Part shown: positions 9,365 through 19,552 of the stretch, piece by piece | Numbering within the stretch: position 1 is the stretch's first letter | Layout of the letters: each line of letters begins with the position of its first letter | Assembly (NCBI GenBank): GCA_937870915.1 | Contig: CALMZQ010000155.1 | Location: 37,018 to 101,017, forward strand | Direction of reading: 5' to 3' | From: an uncultured Ignavibacteria bacterium | Lineage (GTDB): Bacteria; Bacteroidota; Ignavibacteria; Kapaibacteriales; Kapaibacteriaceae | DNA: 64,000 bases | Notes under the pieces: model-generated | The model's input: the letters and a program-made list of their open reading frames with translations, nothing else | The model's database searches: none | Told to the model about the DNA's origin: nothing | Made by a program: the position numbers and the translations under genes

Positions 9365-10381
9365 ATGAACACACTTCGCCTTCTAGAGGAACTAATCGCT
9401 ATTGATTCCCCTACCGGATTCACATTCGCGGCCGCAGATCACATCGAGGAGACGTTGCGCACGTATGGATTTAGCCCGGTACGTACGGTAAAGGGCGCTG
9501 TTCGGTGTGCGCTTGGACCAAGCCCTACTCTTGCCCTAGCCGCTCATACAGATACTCTAGGGGCAATCGTTTCGGGTTTCAACTCTAATGGAACATTGCG
9601 CTTTTCCCTTCTAGGCGGACCCTTGCTACCAAGTTTTGAAGGGGGCTATGTACGTGTGCACACACTTACAGGAAGGGTTATCACAGGCACCCTCCTTCTG
9701 AACGACCCCTCAACACATGCCAACAATAAGGCCGCAACTCTTGAGCGTACTACTGACGGGATGCATGTTCGGCTGGATGAGCCTGTTAGGACGGCAGATG
9801 AAGCAAGAGCCCTTGGACTTCGCATCGGCGATATCATTGCCTTTGATCCAAAGTATCAAGCTCTGGCAAACGGTTTTGTTAAGAGTCATTTTCTCGACAA
9901 CAAGGCCGGATGTTATGTACTCTTTGAGGTTGCAAGGTTGGTTGCCGCGTTGGGCAAGGCTGTACCTGTGGAACTATTCTTCAGCACATATGAAGAAGTT
10001 GGTCACGGAGGAGCCCCTTCTTATAGCGATAACGTAGACGAGCTACTGGTGATTGACATGGGTGTAGTAGGTGACAAACTTGAAGGATCCGAGCAGAAGT
10101 GTTCGATCTGTGCCAAAGATTCGGGTGGGCCATATGACTATGGTTTTCGGAAGCGGCTTGTTGAGTTGGCAGAATCTCAGGCTATCCCTTTTGCTCTGGA
10201 TGTGTATCCTTTCTACAGCTCAGACGGGACCGCGGCATGGCGTGCGGGTGTTGATGCACGTGTTGCATTGATAGGGCCGGGCGTTCACGCTTCACACGGC
10301 ATGGAACGTACGCACGTTGACGGCATAAAAGCCACCGTTGATCTATGTATGGCCTATATCAATGACCGCTACCCGGGTTGA
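9365..10381 (+). CDS. M42 family metallopeptidase (glutamyl/deblocking aminopeptidase-like)
   Basis: AIDSPTGFTF, LAAHTDTLGAIV, FLDNKAGCYVLFE, FSTYEEVGHGG, GPGVHASHGMERTHVDGI. Confidence 0.88.
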   Translation: MNTLRLLEELIAIDSPTGFTFAAADHIEETLRTYGFSPVRTVKGAVRCALGPSPTLALAAHTDTLGAIVSGFNSNGTLRFSLLGGPLLPSFEGGYVRVHTLTGRVITGTLLLNDPSTHANNKAATLERTTDGMHVRLDEPVRTADEARALGLRIGDIIAFDPKYQALANGFVKSHFLDNKAGCYVLFEVARLVAALGKAVPVELFFSTYEEVGHGGAPSYSDNVDELLVIDMGVVGDKLEGSEQKCSICAKDSGGPYDYGFRKRLVELAESQAIPFALDVYPFYSSDGTAAWRAGVDARVALIGPGVHASHGMERTHVDGIKATVDLCMAYINDRYPG

Positions 10382-12443
10382 AGATCGTCTTGCGCGTTAT
10401 TCGCCCTCGTGGTTCATGAACGCTCACAAAGAGTGTTCCACGAGAGAGGGAATGAAGATCAACACCCGATGTAGAAGGAGTCTCAAAGATCGTCTTGCCG
10501 AGCATGTCTGAAATGCGGATGGTACTCTCCGAATCAAAGCCTTGTGTATGGAGCATGGTACCATCTAGATACACGCTACGTCCACGAGTTTCGGACTCGC
10601 TGTCCACACTCGTCATAGACTCTGTCTTGAACTGCCAAGTAACCGTCCAAGGGCCAACTTCAGGTTGCCTAATCACTCGCACATGCCAATAGTAGGTTGT
10701 GTTTGGATGGAGTCCGTCTATCACCGTATCTGCAAGCATCGTTCGCAGAAACACCTGTGTATTCGTAAAGTCCGGATCGGTTGAAACTTCAATTTCATAT
10801 CCGTCTGCTCCGAGGGCGGTAGTCCACTCTAGTCCGATGGTTTGCGACGAAACATCACTTCTGTTAAGGGGGCGAGTCAGTGCGGGTTCTTGACAGTACG
10901 TTGTTGCGATCATGTATTCGCCGTATCGGATGGGCGATGTGACGAACGTGTTGGTTCCCGGTATCACCGAAGCATTCACTTCAGTGAACGCTTCATCACC
11001 CTCTATTGGTCTATAGAGGAGCTGAACATCATGCATTTCAATATTGCCGATCAGGCGCGATACGTCAAGGCGTAGTGACGCGTCGATTGCAGATGGATCG
11101 CCGGCTCTCACTGTCCACCGTGTAGGATAGATCAGACACGGGGCAGCATTTTGAAAGAGGAGATTGTGCGGTTTGTATGGGTGGCGTTCAACAACCATTG
11201 TAGTTGGTGAATAGACTCTGTGAACATCCACGATAGCCTTCGTAGTGCTATCATACCACGAGAAGTTGTAGGATTCAGCACTGTCTATTGTCCGCCTATA
11301 CCCTGTCATTCCTGTAGTGCTCTTTCTGATACGATACGGAATGGCAAGGGGCGAATCTGTTCTGATCTCTGCATGTACACGTTTTGACCTATCAACCTCT
11401 GTTGCCACAAGTCCTGTTGACGTTGAACCCCATCCGATAAGAATGTTTCCATCGAACAATTCCTGAACACTCCCCATGGTGGCTGCAAACTGTTGTTGTT
11501 CTGGGATGTATTCCCAGTACTTCGTTGCAGTTTTCTTTTGTTCGTCGAGTTTGTACGATACAACACGAGAAAATGGATCCGCGCGGAGGTTTCCATTATC
11601 GAACATCATGATGTCTCCATGACGTGCGCGAATCACCGTGTGTTGGTGTGAGAACCCAACAAATCCGTTGTTGTCATCATTGAGTATTGTAAAGTCTGTT
11701 TTTTTTGCCGCACTACCGCCGAGTCTCCAGAGCACCTTGCCTGTTTTACGGTCGATCTTTATGATCTGGTCTGTGTTCCTACAAGAAACCAGGAAGTTGT
11801 CATCATAGTCTTCCACAACAGAGTTCACATGTATATAGTCGATGCGCTTATTCGTGAGGTCTATATCACTCGTAGTTTCGAGCGGAGACACATGTTTGAT
11901 CGATCTCCATTCAAATGTCTTTCTTCCGTATCTGTCAAACTCCTGGATAACAGCACCGATGAGAACAGCATTGGGATCTCCACCCGGTACAACTGCAGAC
12001 ATGTCTATAGGGTAGTCCTCTGTTCCCAACACAACGTATCTCCGACCCCGATCTAGGTATCCCTCGTGGAAGTCGGTCTTATAGGGGGCTTCTACACCAA
12101 AGGTATCGATGAAGTTGAGTTTATCATCCATCGTTACGTATTTGCCCAGCTGTCCATGATAAAACGTTATGCCCCCATAGGGCGTGGGGTTGAAGTTCGC
12201 CGTTGGTCCAGTTTGAATGGCATTTACAAGAACTCCCGCATTATCAATGAATCCAACAGAATCCAGATCAATAGCACCAATGAGGTAATACCCGGGTGAG
12301 GGTACACCAGGTGTTGCTATTCGCACTCGGGCGTTCGGTGCATAGATGAGCCTGAGAGAGTCGTCAGGTGGACTTGCCAATGTTATCAGCAGGGCCAGCG
12401 TTGCCAAGGTGGTCATAGTGCCATTAACACCATGATCTAGCAA
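10359..12443 (-). CDS. ASST-like secreted beta-propeller protein with FnIII and T9SS-type tail (paralog 1)
   Basis: PSPGYYLIGAID; YIHVNSVVEDYDDNFLVSCRNTDQIIKIDRKTGKVLWRLGG; GFSHQHTV; MMFDNGN; FnIII-like YEIEVSTDPDFTN; C-terminal sorting-domain-like tail. Confidence 0.8.
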   Translation of the reverse strand: MLDHGVNGTMTTLATLALLITLASPPDDSLRLIYAPNARVRIATPGVPSPGYYLIGAIDLDSVGFIDNAGVLVNAIQTGPTANFNPTPYGGITFYHGQLGKYVTMDDKLNFIDTFGVEAPYKTDFHEGYLDRGRRYVVLGTEDYPIDMSAVVPGGDPNAVLIGAVIQEFDRYGRKTFEWRSIKHVSPLETTSDIDLTNKRIDYIHVNSVVEDYDDNFLVSCRNTDQIIKIDRKTGKVLWRLGGSAAKKTDFTILNDDNNGFVGFSHQHTVIRARHGDIMMFDNGNLRADPFSRVVSYKLDEQKKTATKYWEYIPEQQQFAATMGSVQELFDGNILIGWGSTSTGLVATEVDRSKRVHAEIRTDSPLAIPYRIRKSTTGMTGYRRTIDSAESYNFSWYDSTTKAIVDVHRVYSPTTMVVERHPYKPHNLLFQNAAPCLIYPTRWTVRAGDPSAIDASLRLDVSRLIGNIEMHDVQLLYRPIEGDEAFTEVNASVIPGTNTFVTSPIRYGEYMIATTYCQEPALTRPLNRSDVSSQTIGLEWTTALGADGYEIEVSTDPDFTNTQVFLRTMLADTVIDGLHPNTTYYWHVRVIRQPEVGPWTVTWQFKTESMTSVDSESETRGRSVYLDGTMLHTQGFDSESTIRISDMLGKTIFETPSTSGVDLHSLSRGTLFVSVHEPRGRITRKTIFNPGSGH

Positions 12444-12927
12444 ACGTTACGGTCTTTTAGGTGGTCAAAAGAATGTTAACAGGGTTTTACTCATGTTACA
12501 CACAATCCACATTTTTCTAACTGTATAGCATTAAAGATAGTTACGGTGAATTTTACCAAGCAAACGGGTCTATGAACACTTCTTTCCACGAGGGTTGTGA
12601 ATTGGATTTAATAACTAATGGAAAGTTCTTTCTCTCATACAGTTGATGTGGACATCAAGCGTAATCTTTCCCATGTTGTTGAACACGGGATCGTGTTACC
12701 ACAGTGTTATCCCCGTTCTGTGTGCTTTAGGGGGCATTGGTGTAAGTGTATTAAAAATAGAAGGGATAGTGGTTGGTATATGCGCGGAGGAACGGTGTTT
12801 CCACCGTTTCCACAGGGTATTATTATCATCACACGATCTTTTCTTCTCTAAAAGAAAAAGAAGAAGAGAAGAATGATAGATGTGTGTGTTCAATTTTGGG
12901 TTGGGAAGTTTTGTCGATGTTCGCATC
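12444..12927. other. Longest intergenic region in the window, AT-rich; possible oriC (speculative)
   Basis: About 484 bp without a convincing CDS. DnaA-box-like 9-mers at 2 mismatches from TTATCCACA: CAATCCACA about 12503, TGTGGACAT about 12648, TTATCCCCG about 12708, GTTTCCACA about 12806. Purine tract AAAAGAAAAAGAAGAAGAGAAGAA. Confidence 0.25.
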
Positions 12928-14190
12928 TCAGATACGATCAAATCCACAGTATGGTTGAAGGCAGGCAGGAATGTTCACATGACCATCTTCAGTTTGATAA
13001 TGCTCAAGGAGTGCAACAAGAACACGGGAAGTAGCAAGACCACTTCCATTAAGCGTATGAAGGAATTCCGGTTTGGTTGATGCAGAGTCTTTGTACCGGA
13101 TGTTTGCACGTCGGGCTTGGAAGGCTTCAAAATTTGTGCATGAACTCACTTCCAGCCAACGCTGCTCAAACGGCGACCACACTTCCAGATCGTACGTCTT
13201 GGATCCGCCAAACGTCATGTCTCCGCTGCAGAGGAGTAACACACGATACGTAAGACCAAGCTGCTGGAGAATGTATTCTACGTTTCCAACCAGGCTTTCC
13301 AACTCCTCATACGACTTCTCAGGACGAACAAACTTGACCAGTTCTACTTTGTTGAATTGATGGACACGCAAGAAGCCCCTTGTCTCTTTTCCATGACTAC
13401 CAGCCTCCCGACGGAAGCACGCTGAATAACCCGCGTATTTCATAGGTAGTTCAGCACCCGAGATGATCTCATCACGATGGAAGTTTGTGATAGGCACCTC
13501 TGCTGTTGGGATCAGATAGAGATCATCTTTTTCGATGTAGAACATGTCGTCGTGACTCTTAGGTAGTTGACCTGTTCCTCGGCAGGAGTCTGCGTTCACA
13601 ACAAACGGCGTCATGATCTCTTTGTACCCATGTCGTTCTGTATTAGTATCAACAAAGAAGTTTATCAACGCACGTTCTAGTCTAGCCCCTTTCCCAACAT
13701 AGAAGCCAAAGCCTCCTCCGGTTACCTTGGCTCCACGTTCAAAATCGAGGATACCGAGCTGACGTGAGATCTCGATATGGTCAACGTGCCAAGTACGTTC
13801 CATACATTCACCTACGCGGCGAACCTCTACATTGTCGTTGGCATCTTTGCCGATTGGCACTGTTGGATGGGCGATGTTTGGTATCAAGAGCATGATAGAC
13901 GAGATTTTCTCTTCTACATCACGGAGGGTTTCGTCGAGTTCCTTGATCTTGTCACCAACCTCACGCATCGATGCGATCTTGTCTATTGCATCACTTCCAC
14001 TTTTCTTTAATGCTGATATCTCAAGCGTAACGACATTACGTGTGCCTTTGAGATCTTCTACCTCTTGGATAATCGAACGTCTCTGTACATCTAGTGCAAT
14101 GAGTGCGTCGATGTCGCTCTTATCATTCTTGTTGATACAGTTCTGCTTAACAAGTTCTGGGTTCTCGCGAACGAGTTTGATATCGATCAT
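12928..14190 (-). CDS. serS: Serine--tRNA ligase
   Basis: MIDIKLVRENPELVKQNC; TAEVPITNFHRDEII; CFRREAGSHGKETRGFLRVHQFNKVEL; SCTNFEAFQARRANIRYK; LNGSGLATSRVLVALLEHYQ. Confidence 0.96.
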   Translation of the reverse strand: MIDIKLVRENPELVKQNCINKNDKSDIDALIALDVQRRSIIQEVEDLKGTRNVVTLEISALKKSGSDAIDKIASMREVGDKIKELDETLRDVEEKISSIMLLIPNIAHPTVPIGKDANDNVEVRRVGECMERTWHVDHIEISRQLGILDFERGAKVTGGGFGFYVGKGARLERALINFFVDTNTERHGYKEIMTPFVVNADSCRGTGQLPKSHDDMFYIEKDDLYLIPTAEVPITNFHRDEIISGAELPMKYAGYSACFRREAGSHGKETRGFLRVHQFNKVELVKFVRPEKSYEELESLVGNVEYILQQLGLTYRVLLLCSGDMTFGGSKTYDLEVWSPFEQRWLEVSSCTNFEAFQARRANIRYKDSASTKPEFLHTLNGSGLATSRVLVALLEHYQTEDGHVNIPACLQPYCGFDRI

Positions 14191-14232
14191 GGTTGCGTGT
14201 CTACAGTAGGAGTTGTACAGTCTCCTACAAAT

Positions 14233-14991
14233 TTACTGTTTACGCAGAGCCCATCCCTTAGCTACCTTAACGAATGGGTAGAAAGATGACAATATCGACC
14301 AGACGAATCCATGGATACCATTCCGGTAGTGTCCCCATAGAACATAGTGTTTGATGAAATAGAAAGGGATCGTCATTCCCGTTATCACCACACTTCTCGT
14401 GCGTCCGGACCGCGCCAGGTCTTCCGAAGCTAGTGTGGTATAGCGATTGAACTTCTCAAAGTATTGGGCAAGGTCTATATAGCTTTCGTGGAGCATTTCG
14501 CCCCTTAACACACCAATCTCACCCTCCACAATTACCGATTCGTGCACACCGGCGTTATCATATCGGCAACGATCGGTACGAAAGAGTCTGGTAGGTGCGT
14601 CTTTGGCACCATGGCCATGAAGGAAGGTTCTTCCTAAGAATCGAAATCGTCGGGGTATTCTAAATGCACTCACATCGGGCTCAGATGACAGGCTAAGAAG
14701 CTCGTTTCCTAGTTCTTTTGAAACGATCTCATCTGCATCAACAGAGAGAACCCACAGGTTCTTGGCAAGGGATACGGCATATTGTTTCTGGTTTCCATAT
14801 CCTTCAAAACCATGAAACATGGGTTCTATACCCATAGACCGGATTATATCAAGTGTTCCATCAGTACTCCCGCTGTCCACTACCACTATCTCGTCAACAC
14901 ACCCTTTCAGGGCGGAAATGCATGCCCTGATTGACCGCACTTCGTTGCGGCAGATGATTACAGCAGATATAGAAAGCGGTGTAGAACCCAT
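14233..14991 (-). CDS. Family 2 glycosyltransferase (LPS core/WaaE-like)
   Basis: SAVIICRNEVRSIRACISALKG, EIVVVDSGSTDGTLDI, VLSVDADEIVS. Confidence 0.88.
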   Translation of the reverse strand: MGSTPLSISAVIICRNEVRSIRACISALKGCVDEIVVVDSGSTDGTLDIIRSMGIEPMFHGFEGYGNQKQYAVSLAKNLWVLSVDADEIVSKELGNELLSLSSEPDVSAFRIPRRFRFLGRTFLHGHGAKDAPTRLFRTDRCRYDNAGVHESVIVEGEIGVLRGEMLHESYIDLAQYFEKFNRYTTLASEDLARSGRTRSVVITGMTIPFYFIKHYVLWGHYRNGIHGFVWSILSSFYPFVKVAKGWALRKQ

Positions 14992-15093
14992 GTGATCGAC
15001 AAAACTACACTGCCCCTTGTCACAAAATCCCGAAATTGAAGTTTCTGGTGTATTCCATCGTAGCCAAACAACCTTTCATTATCAGTTACTCCA

Positions 15094-17547
15094 ATGTTTC
15101 GCTTCCATACTTTCATCTGCCTTTTCCTAGGTGCTATCACCGGTGCCTTTGGACAGACCCTTACGCCGGTTGAGGTAACGGTTAACACAACCCCTTCTCC
15201 TGGCTACATCTATATTGCTCCGAACAGCAGAGTTCCCACACCCCCATATGCCCCCTCCCTCATGGTTTTGGATCAGGCAGGGTCTGTTGTGGCATCACGG
15301 TTTATCCCGGAATACGCTTTTGATTTTCGGGTATTGCCGGATGGACGCCTAGGTTATTCTGTCTTCCAAGCAGCTGGTAGTGGTCCACGTGCTTCTTCAT
15401 CAATCTATATACTGGATTCCACGCTTGCTACCAAGGACTCGTTGAACGGTGGGAATGGCTATAATCTGGCCATGCATTCGTTTATGGTCCTCCCTAATGG
15501 CAATCGTCTGGTGATCATGCAGGAAGACGTAGTTGTTGACATGAGCAAGTTGGTTCCAGGCGGTCACCCCGCGGCTTCTGTTCAGCAGATGATCCTCCAA
15601 GAAGTCGACATCACAGGTCGAGTGATATTTCAATGGAGAGCGTTGGACCATTTTCCCGTGACTGTTACCTATGAGTCACTAACCGCGCCAGCTATACGCT
15701 ACTTCCACATGAATGCGGTTGATGTGGATACAGACGGAAACTTCTTAATCAGCGCTCGCCACTCTTCCTTTATCACGAAGGTGAATAGAACAACGGGAGA
15801 GGTGATGTGGGTGTTAGGAGGAAAACTAAACCAGTTTACCTTTACATCAGAGAATGGAATTGTTGATCCTCCAGAGTTTTCGTACCAGCATGATATTCGC
15901 AGGCTTCCTAACGGGAACATCTCTCTCTTTGATAATGGTTCACAGCGCACTCCACAGTGGTCACGTGGCGTTGAGTATCAACTTGATGAGGTGAACAAGA
16001 CCTGCAAACTTGTGTGGCAGTACCGTCACTCTCCTGACGTATATGCAGGTGTACAGGGCTCGATGCAGACACTCGCTGATGGACATCGTCTCTTGGCATG
16101 GGGCTCTGCATTTGCCGATGGTAAAACGTTGATCACCGAGGTAGATGAAAGTGGCACTGTTGTGTTTGAAGCAAAACTTCCAAACATGATGTATCCATAC
16201 AAGGCAGAGAAGAATGTGTATCCAACGGGTCGTTCGTCGGCCAGTGTATTGATTGACGAGATCTTGCCGACCAACACCTACACCTACACGCGAGGTGCAG
16301 ATACCGTTGGACTTACCGTTACATACCATACTCTGATATCGTTCTTCTATAACACCACCACAGCAACTCGTTATAGGTGGTCACCGGAGAATCCTTCCTT
16401 TGTAGCTCTGCGTGGTAATGAGATGGTTTCTACATTGCCACCTCTCCATGTGCAAGGATGCAGGCTCACCCTCACTCAAGAAGGTATGGTTGAACATGCC
16501 GGTGAGTTTAGATTCAATGTTGATCAAATTGGAATCACATCACCCGAACAGACTGTTGTCTACTATCGCGATTCCACCTATAAACCCTTCCGACAGCTTC
16601 GTACACGATTCAATCCAACTTCGCGCGAACTTGTTGTTGACACGGCTTCTGCCGGTGAGTTTTGTTTTGGATCCCCACTACCTGGACTCCCTCCGGATGT
16701 CCTCGCCCCGGCATTGATCGCTCCGATAGCGGGCAAATCCGTTTTGGTTGGTCGTGGTGTTCGTCTTCAAATTTCTCCTCAGGGAGCGTCGTCAAACTTC
16801 ACATATCATGTGGAGGGGGCTAATGGTGGACCCGTGGTTCATAACGCCACTCAAGCCTCTGACAAGGACACCACGATTGGTCTTGCTGCTGGTACGTATG
16901 TCTGGAAGGCATCTGCGCATTTATCTGCAGCCTCTGACACCGTTAATGCATCAAGTGAGTATTCGGCCATAGATTCATTTGTTGTAGAGAATGCCTTTGT
17001 CCAGATCATAGAACCAATGAACTCGGTTGTGTGGACACATGACAGTGCCTATGTGGTAACGTGGAACACGAATCTGGTTGGCCTGGCCAAGATCGAGTTG
17101 CTCAAAGATGATGCAGTGGTTGCACTCATTCGTGATAGCGTGAAGGCCTCATCTGGTGGATTCCTTTGGCGCGTTCCTGTGACCGTTCCTGAAGGAACGG
17201 GCTACGTTGTTCGAGTTCGCACACTTGATGGAGACATGACTGCTGCCACAGGCTCTACCGCAGCAATCGTAGAGATTCGAAAGATCATTACCAGTGTTGA
17301 AGAAGATGCATTTATTCTTGATGTGATGGTTGCGCCAAACCCAGCCTCATCTGAGCTATTCATAGGTGGATCACAAGAGTTGACGCGTGTTCAGCTTTTC
17401 ACTACCACCGGTGAAATGGTTCGTGATGTTGCACCTCGCGGAACAGGGGAGAGGTTGAATGTTTCCGATCTTGCAGTGGGGACGTACATGCTGCGTCTCA
17501 GTACACGGACAGGAATAGCCACTCGGATGGTTGCAATCACACGATAA
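15094..17547 (+). CDS. ASST-like secreted beta-propeller protein with Kre9/KNH-like domain and T9SS-type tail (paralog 2)
   Basis: Signal peptide ending AFGQ; PSPGYIYIAPN; YFHMNAVDVDTDGNFLISARHSSFITKVNRTTGEVMWVLGG; FSYQHDIRRLPNGNISLFDNG; VVTWNTNLVGLAKIELLKDDAVVALIRDSV; T9SS-like tail APNPASSELFIGG...GTYMLRLSTRTGIATRMVAITR. Confidence 0.82.
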   Translation: MFRFHTFICLFLGAITGAFGQTLTPVEVTVNTTPSPGYIYIAPNSRVPTPPYAPSLMVLDQAGSVVASRFIPEYAFDFRVLPDGRLGYSVFQAAGSGPRASSSIYILDSTLATKDSLNGGNGYNLAMHSFMVLPNGNRLVIMQEDVVVDMSKLVPGGHPAASVQQMILQEVDITGRVIFQWRALDHFPVTVTYESLTAPAIRYFHMNAVDVDTDGNFLISARHSSFITKVNRTTGEVMWVLGGKLNQFTFTSENGIVDPPEFSYQHDIRRLPNGNISLFDNGSQRTPQWSRGVEYQLDEVNKTCKLVWQYRHSPDVYAGVQGSMQTLADGHRLLAWGSAFADGKTLITEVDESGTVVFEAKLPNMMYPYKAEKNVYPTGRSSASVLIDEILPTNTYTYTRGADTVGLTVTYHTLISFFYNTTTATRYRWSPENPSFVALRGNEMVSTLPPLHVQGCRLTLTQEGMVEHAGEFRFNVDQIGITSPEQTVVYYRDSTYKPFRQLRTRFNPTSRELVVDTASAGEFCFGSPLPGLPPDVLAPALIAPIAGKSVLVGRGVRLQISPQGASSNFTYHVEGANGGPVVHNATQASDKDTTIGLAAGTYVWKASAHLSAASDTVNASSEYSAIDSFVVENAFVQIIEPMNSVVWTHDSAYVVTWNTNLVGLAKIELLKDDAVVALIRDSVKASSGGFLWRVPVTVPEGTGYVVRVRTLDGDMTAATGSTAAIVEIRKIITSVEEDAFILDVMVAPNPASSELFIGGSQELTRVQLFTTTGEMVRDVAPRGTGERLNVSDLAVGTYMLRLSTRTGIATRMVAITR

Positions 17548-17565
17548 ACATCGTTACTAAATAGG

Positions 17566-17605
17566 AACGGGGACACAGCATTTGCTGTGTCCCCGTTTTT
17601 CTTTT
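17566..17605 (+). terminator. Rho-independent terminator
   Basis: AACGGGGACACAGCA-TT-TGCTGTGTCCCCGTT (15-bp perfect stem) followed by TTTTCTTTTC, just after the 15094..17547 stop. Confidence 0.95.
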
Positions 17606-17615
17606 CTGCTGAGCT

Positions 17616-19493
17616 CTACCGTAGATAGAGGGCAAGAATGGAAATGTCTGAAGCCGAAACGCCTGGTATTCGAGATGCTTGACCAAGCGATGTGGGACCA
17701 ATGCGTTTGAGCTTCTCCCTAGCCTCGGTTGAAAGGCTGTTCACCTTGTTATAGTCAAAACGTTCGGGGATATTCATGTTCTCTTGTTCTGCGAAGCGTT
17801 CAACATCTTTATAGAGTTTCTGAATGTACCCTTCGTATTTCACACCAGTTTCTGTGGCATGAACCACACGTGGGTGCTCTTCTCGAATTGATTGCGGCCA
17901 CGTTCCCGCTACATCGAGGAGGGGTGCTAGTCGAACTGCTGGCCGCTTGACAAGATTGAAAAGTGTGGTGGTCTCTGTTACTCCATCTTCGCCGCATGCC
18001 TGCAGAAATGGATTAGCTACATCAGGTGTGATCTTCGACGTCCTTACGTCGTTATCCAAAGACTCCCTAAGCTGGCTTTCTCGCTGATAGCGCTCATACG
18101 TGCGGTTGTAGATGAGCCCCATTTCATAGGCTTTTGGCATCAGTCTGTCATATACCGTATCGATACGGAGGAGAAGTCTGTATTCTGCTAGTGACGTGAA
18201 TACTCTGTAGGGCTCCTCGGTGTTCTTGTTGACAAGATCATCGATCATCACGCCGATATATGCCTCGGATCTTTGCAACGTAAATGAGCCTTCTCCTTTA
18301 ACGTAGAGGGAAGCATTGATGCCCGCGATCAAACCTTGGGCTGCAGCTTCCTCATATCCCGAAGTGCCATTTATCTGTCCGGCAAAGAAGAGCCCCTTTA
18401 TCGCCTTTGTTTCCAGTCCAAAAGTTAGTTGATAGGGGAAGAAGAAGTCGTATTCTACCGCATATCCGTAACGAAGGATCTCGGCGTTCTCTAGTCCAGC
18501 TATGCTCCGTAGTCCTGCCTCTTGGATATCAGCAGGGAGGCTTGTAGAGAATCCGTTCACATAGACTGTGTCCGTGGAGAGTCCTTCTGGCTCGAGCACA
18601 ATTACATGGGAGTTCTTTTCGGAAAAACGATAGATTTTGTCTTCGATTGAGGGACAGTATCGTGGACCAGCCCCGGTTATCAGCCCGGTAAACATTGGGG
18701 ACCGCGTAAATCCATCACGCATGAGATCGTGTGTTCTGGACGTTGTCTTTGTTGCGAAACACGCCAATTGGTTCCGTACGGCATGCGTATTGATCGAAAA
18801 GGGAACCGGTTGCTCATCTCCTAGATGTGGCTCAAGATCTCTGTAGTTGATCGAACGTTTGTCAATTCTAGGTGGCGTGCCAGTCTTAAGTCTACCCTTA
18901 GTAAGGCCATGGGCTGCCAGTAGGTCGGAAATCGTTTCTGCAGGGCGTTCGCCAACCCGACCTCCAGCCGTTGCTTCTGTTCCGGTCCACATCACTGCAT
19001 TGAGGAAGGTTCCTGAGCACAGAATTACGGCAGACGCAAGCAATTCTTGATTTGAGACAGTCCTTACACCGCGGATCCGGTCACCCTTGACGAGAATCTC
19101 GGTTACGGTCTCAGATATTAGCGTGAGATTAGGTCTTGATTGGACTGCGTGCTGGGCGAATAGGGGATAGAGATCTTTGTCGTTCTGTGAACGTGGGGAC
19201 CACACAGCCGGACCCTTGGAGGTGTTCAGCATCTTGAATTGTATCCCACTAGCGTCAGCAATTTGTGGCATTGAGCCACCTAAGGCATCAATTTCCTTGG
19301 CAAGGTGACCCTTTGCGCTACCCCCAATTGAAGGATTACACGATAGGCGACCTATCGTATTGATATCCATAGAGATTAGACCAACACTAAGTCCCATCTT
19401 AGAGGCAATTATTGAGGCTTCAATCCCAGCATGACCTCCCCCAATAACGAGGATGTCGAAATGATCGCTTTGAGAATGTTTCACGTGGAACAA
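17616..19493 (-). CDS. mnmG: tRNA uridine-5-carboxymethylaminomethyl modification enzyme MnmG (GidA)
   Basis: LVIGGGHAGIEASIIASKMG, NPSIGGSAKGHLAKEIDALGG, LKTGTPPRID, FAGQINGTSGYEEAAAQG. TTG start; the first codons (FHVKH) overlap a parS site. Confidence 0.97.
   Translation of the reverse strand: MFHVKHSQSDHFDILVIGGGHAGIEASIIASKMGLSVGLISMDINTIGRLSCNPSIGGSAKGHLAKEIDALGGSMPQIADASGIQFKMLNTSKGPAVWSPRSQNDKDLYPLFAQHAVQSRPNLTLISETVTEILVKGDRIRGVRTVSNQELLASAVILCSGTFLNAVMWTGTEATAGGRVGERPAETISDLLAAHGLTKGRLKTGTPPRIDKRSINYRDLEPHLGDEQPVPFSINTHAVRNQLACFATKTTSRTHDLMRDGFTRSPMFTGLITGAGPRYCPSIEDKIYRFSEKNSHVIVLEPEGLSTDTVYVNGFSTSLPADIQEAGLRSIAGLENAEILRYGYAVEYDFFFPYQLTFGLETKAIKGLFFAGQINGTSGYEEAAAQGLIAGINASLYVKGEGSFTLQRSEAYIGVMIDDLVNKNTEEPYRVFTSLAEYRLLLRIDTVYDRLMPKAYEMGLIYNRTYERYQRESQLRESLDNDVRTSKITPDVANPFLQACGEDGVTETTTLFNLVKRPAVRLAPLLDVAGTWPQSIREEHPRVVHATETGVKYEGYIQKLYKDVERFAEQENMNIPERFDYNKVNSLSTEAREKLKRIGPTSLGQASRIPGVSASDISILALYLR
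19477..19492. promoter_or_regulatory. parS: parS centromere site 1 (TGTTTCACGTGGAACA)
   Basis: Near-perfect match to the ParB-binding parS consensus TGTTNCACGTGAAACA; overlaps mnmG codons 1-6. Confidence 0.88.
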
Positions 19494-19536
19494 TTCGCAG
19501 AATGATTACGAGTAAATCGTGAAAAGTGTCAAGTGG

Positions 19537-19552
19537 TGTTCCACGTGGAACA
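19537..19552. promoter_or_regulatory. parS: parS centromere site 2 (TGTTCCACGTGGAACA, perfect palindrome)
   Basis: Perfect 16-bp palindrome (18 bp with flanking G...C), 60 bp from site 1. Confidence 0.9.

Noticed and set aside
12618-12958. Small ORFs in the 12.4-12.9 kb intergenic region
   Set aside because: Short, overlapping in both strands, low-complexity, no ribosome site or motif; better treated as non-coding.
14206-14228. GTAGGAG...CTCCTAC inverted repeat upstream of serS as a T-box or terminator
   Set aside because: Only 7-bp arms, no T-box features or U-tract; too weak to call.
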